A DNA stretch of 20,622 nucleotides from Elusimicrobiota bacterium. GTDB lineage: Bacteria; Elusimicrobiota; Elusimicrobia; UBA1565; UBA9628. Below are positions 20,607 through 20,622 of this stretch, one piece after another. The notes beneath the pieces were generated by a model. The model was not told the DNA's origin. It worked only from the letters and a program-made list of their open reading frames with translations, and did not search any database. A program made the position numbers and the translations under genes. The stretch covers positions 1-20,622 of the forward strand of contig DMMY01000020.1 in NCBI GenBank assembly GCA_003452935.1. The letters run 5' to 3'. Position 1 is the first letter of the stretch. Each line of letters opens with the position of its first letter.

Positions 20607-20622
20607 GGGGTCGACGGGATTT

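Larger units (their letters stand above)
20357..20622. other. Non-coding, repeat-rich right end
   Basis: I find no gene in these 266 bases. They contain a GGGGG-CAAT-CCCCC hairpin and a larger inverted repeat. The last bases, TGGCGGGG then GGGATTT, resemble the antisense of a tRNA 3' end running off the window. No T-run follows the hairpins on the plus strand, so I cannot point to a terminator of the metal-uptake operon. Confidence 0.45.

Noticed and set aside
1..20622. CRISPR array, insertion sequence or riboswitch
   Set aside because: I saw no regularly spaced repeats, no transposase gene and no recognisable riboswitch core in any gap.

Overview
The window looks like a GC-rich chromosomal segment from an anaerobic, Gram-negative bacterium. 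The Gram-negative call rests on an outer-membrane beta-barrel protein with a signal peptide at 17405-18580. The anaerobic call rests on the density of ferredoxins, MinD-type Fe-S ATPases, a NifH-like protein and an FmdE-family protein. Similar gene sets occur in Desulfobacterota, Nitrospirota, Omnitrophota and Elusimicrobiota; the sequence alone does not let me choose among them.

Left region (1-3036) is a scarred accessory zone. Positions 1-397 hold no convincing gene but contain two adjacent hairpins. A small unrecognised gene (398-832) faces a minus-strand trio: arsenate reductase (ArsC), a DsrE-like sulfur protein and a TauE/SafE (TSUP) permease. Beyond the trio lies the C-terminal remnant of a large serine recombinase. 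Degenerate copies of the tail of the 398-832 gene sit on both sides of that remnant, so the arsenate trio is bracketed by related sequence, as expected for a decayed mobile element.

Central region (3080-16964) is the main feature: nineteen plus-strand genes with short gaps or overlaps, apparently one operon of about 14 kb. It starts at a near-consensus sigma-70 promoter carrying a 14-bp near-palindrome. Order: DUF134 HTH/zinc-ribbon protein, PaaI-type thioesterase, Gly-rich DUF5320-like protein, two NifX/NifB-like cofactor-binding proteins, two MinD ATPases with inserted 2[4Fe-4S] domains, a DUF4213/DUF364 protein, an Mrp/ApbC Fe-S carrier, a VKOR-DsbA fusion, IscU, NifS/IscS, FmdE-like protein, DUF5320-ferredoxin fusion, NifH-like ATPase, DUF4405 membrane cytochrome-like protein, CoA-disulfide/persulfide reductase with rhodanese domain, 2[4Fe-4S] ferredoxin, and a DUF89 phosphatase. 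It combines sulfur mobilisation (NifS, persulfide reductase), a scaffold and carriers (IscU, Mrp, NifX-like), ATP-driven electron delivery (NifH-like plus ferredoxins and a membrane subunit), and likely metal handling (FmdE, DUF364). No NifD/NifK, NifB or other recognisable end-point enzyme is present. My inference is a dedicated metallocofactor or Fe-S cluster assembly pathway with an unknown product.

Right region (17029-20356) is a separate metal-uptake operon with its own likely promoter: a small exported Cys/His protein, an outer-membrane porin, a ZnuA-like binding protein and a ZnuB-like permease. No ABC ATPase is encoded in the window. The last 266 bases are non-coding and rich in inverted repeats.

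A recurrent feature is that the first gene of each of three operons has a -10 element almost directly before its ATG and no Shine-Dalgarno, suggesting leaderless transcripts, while most internal genes have strong GGAGG-type sites or 4-base stop/start overlaps.
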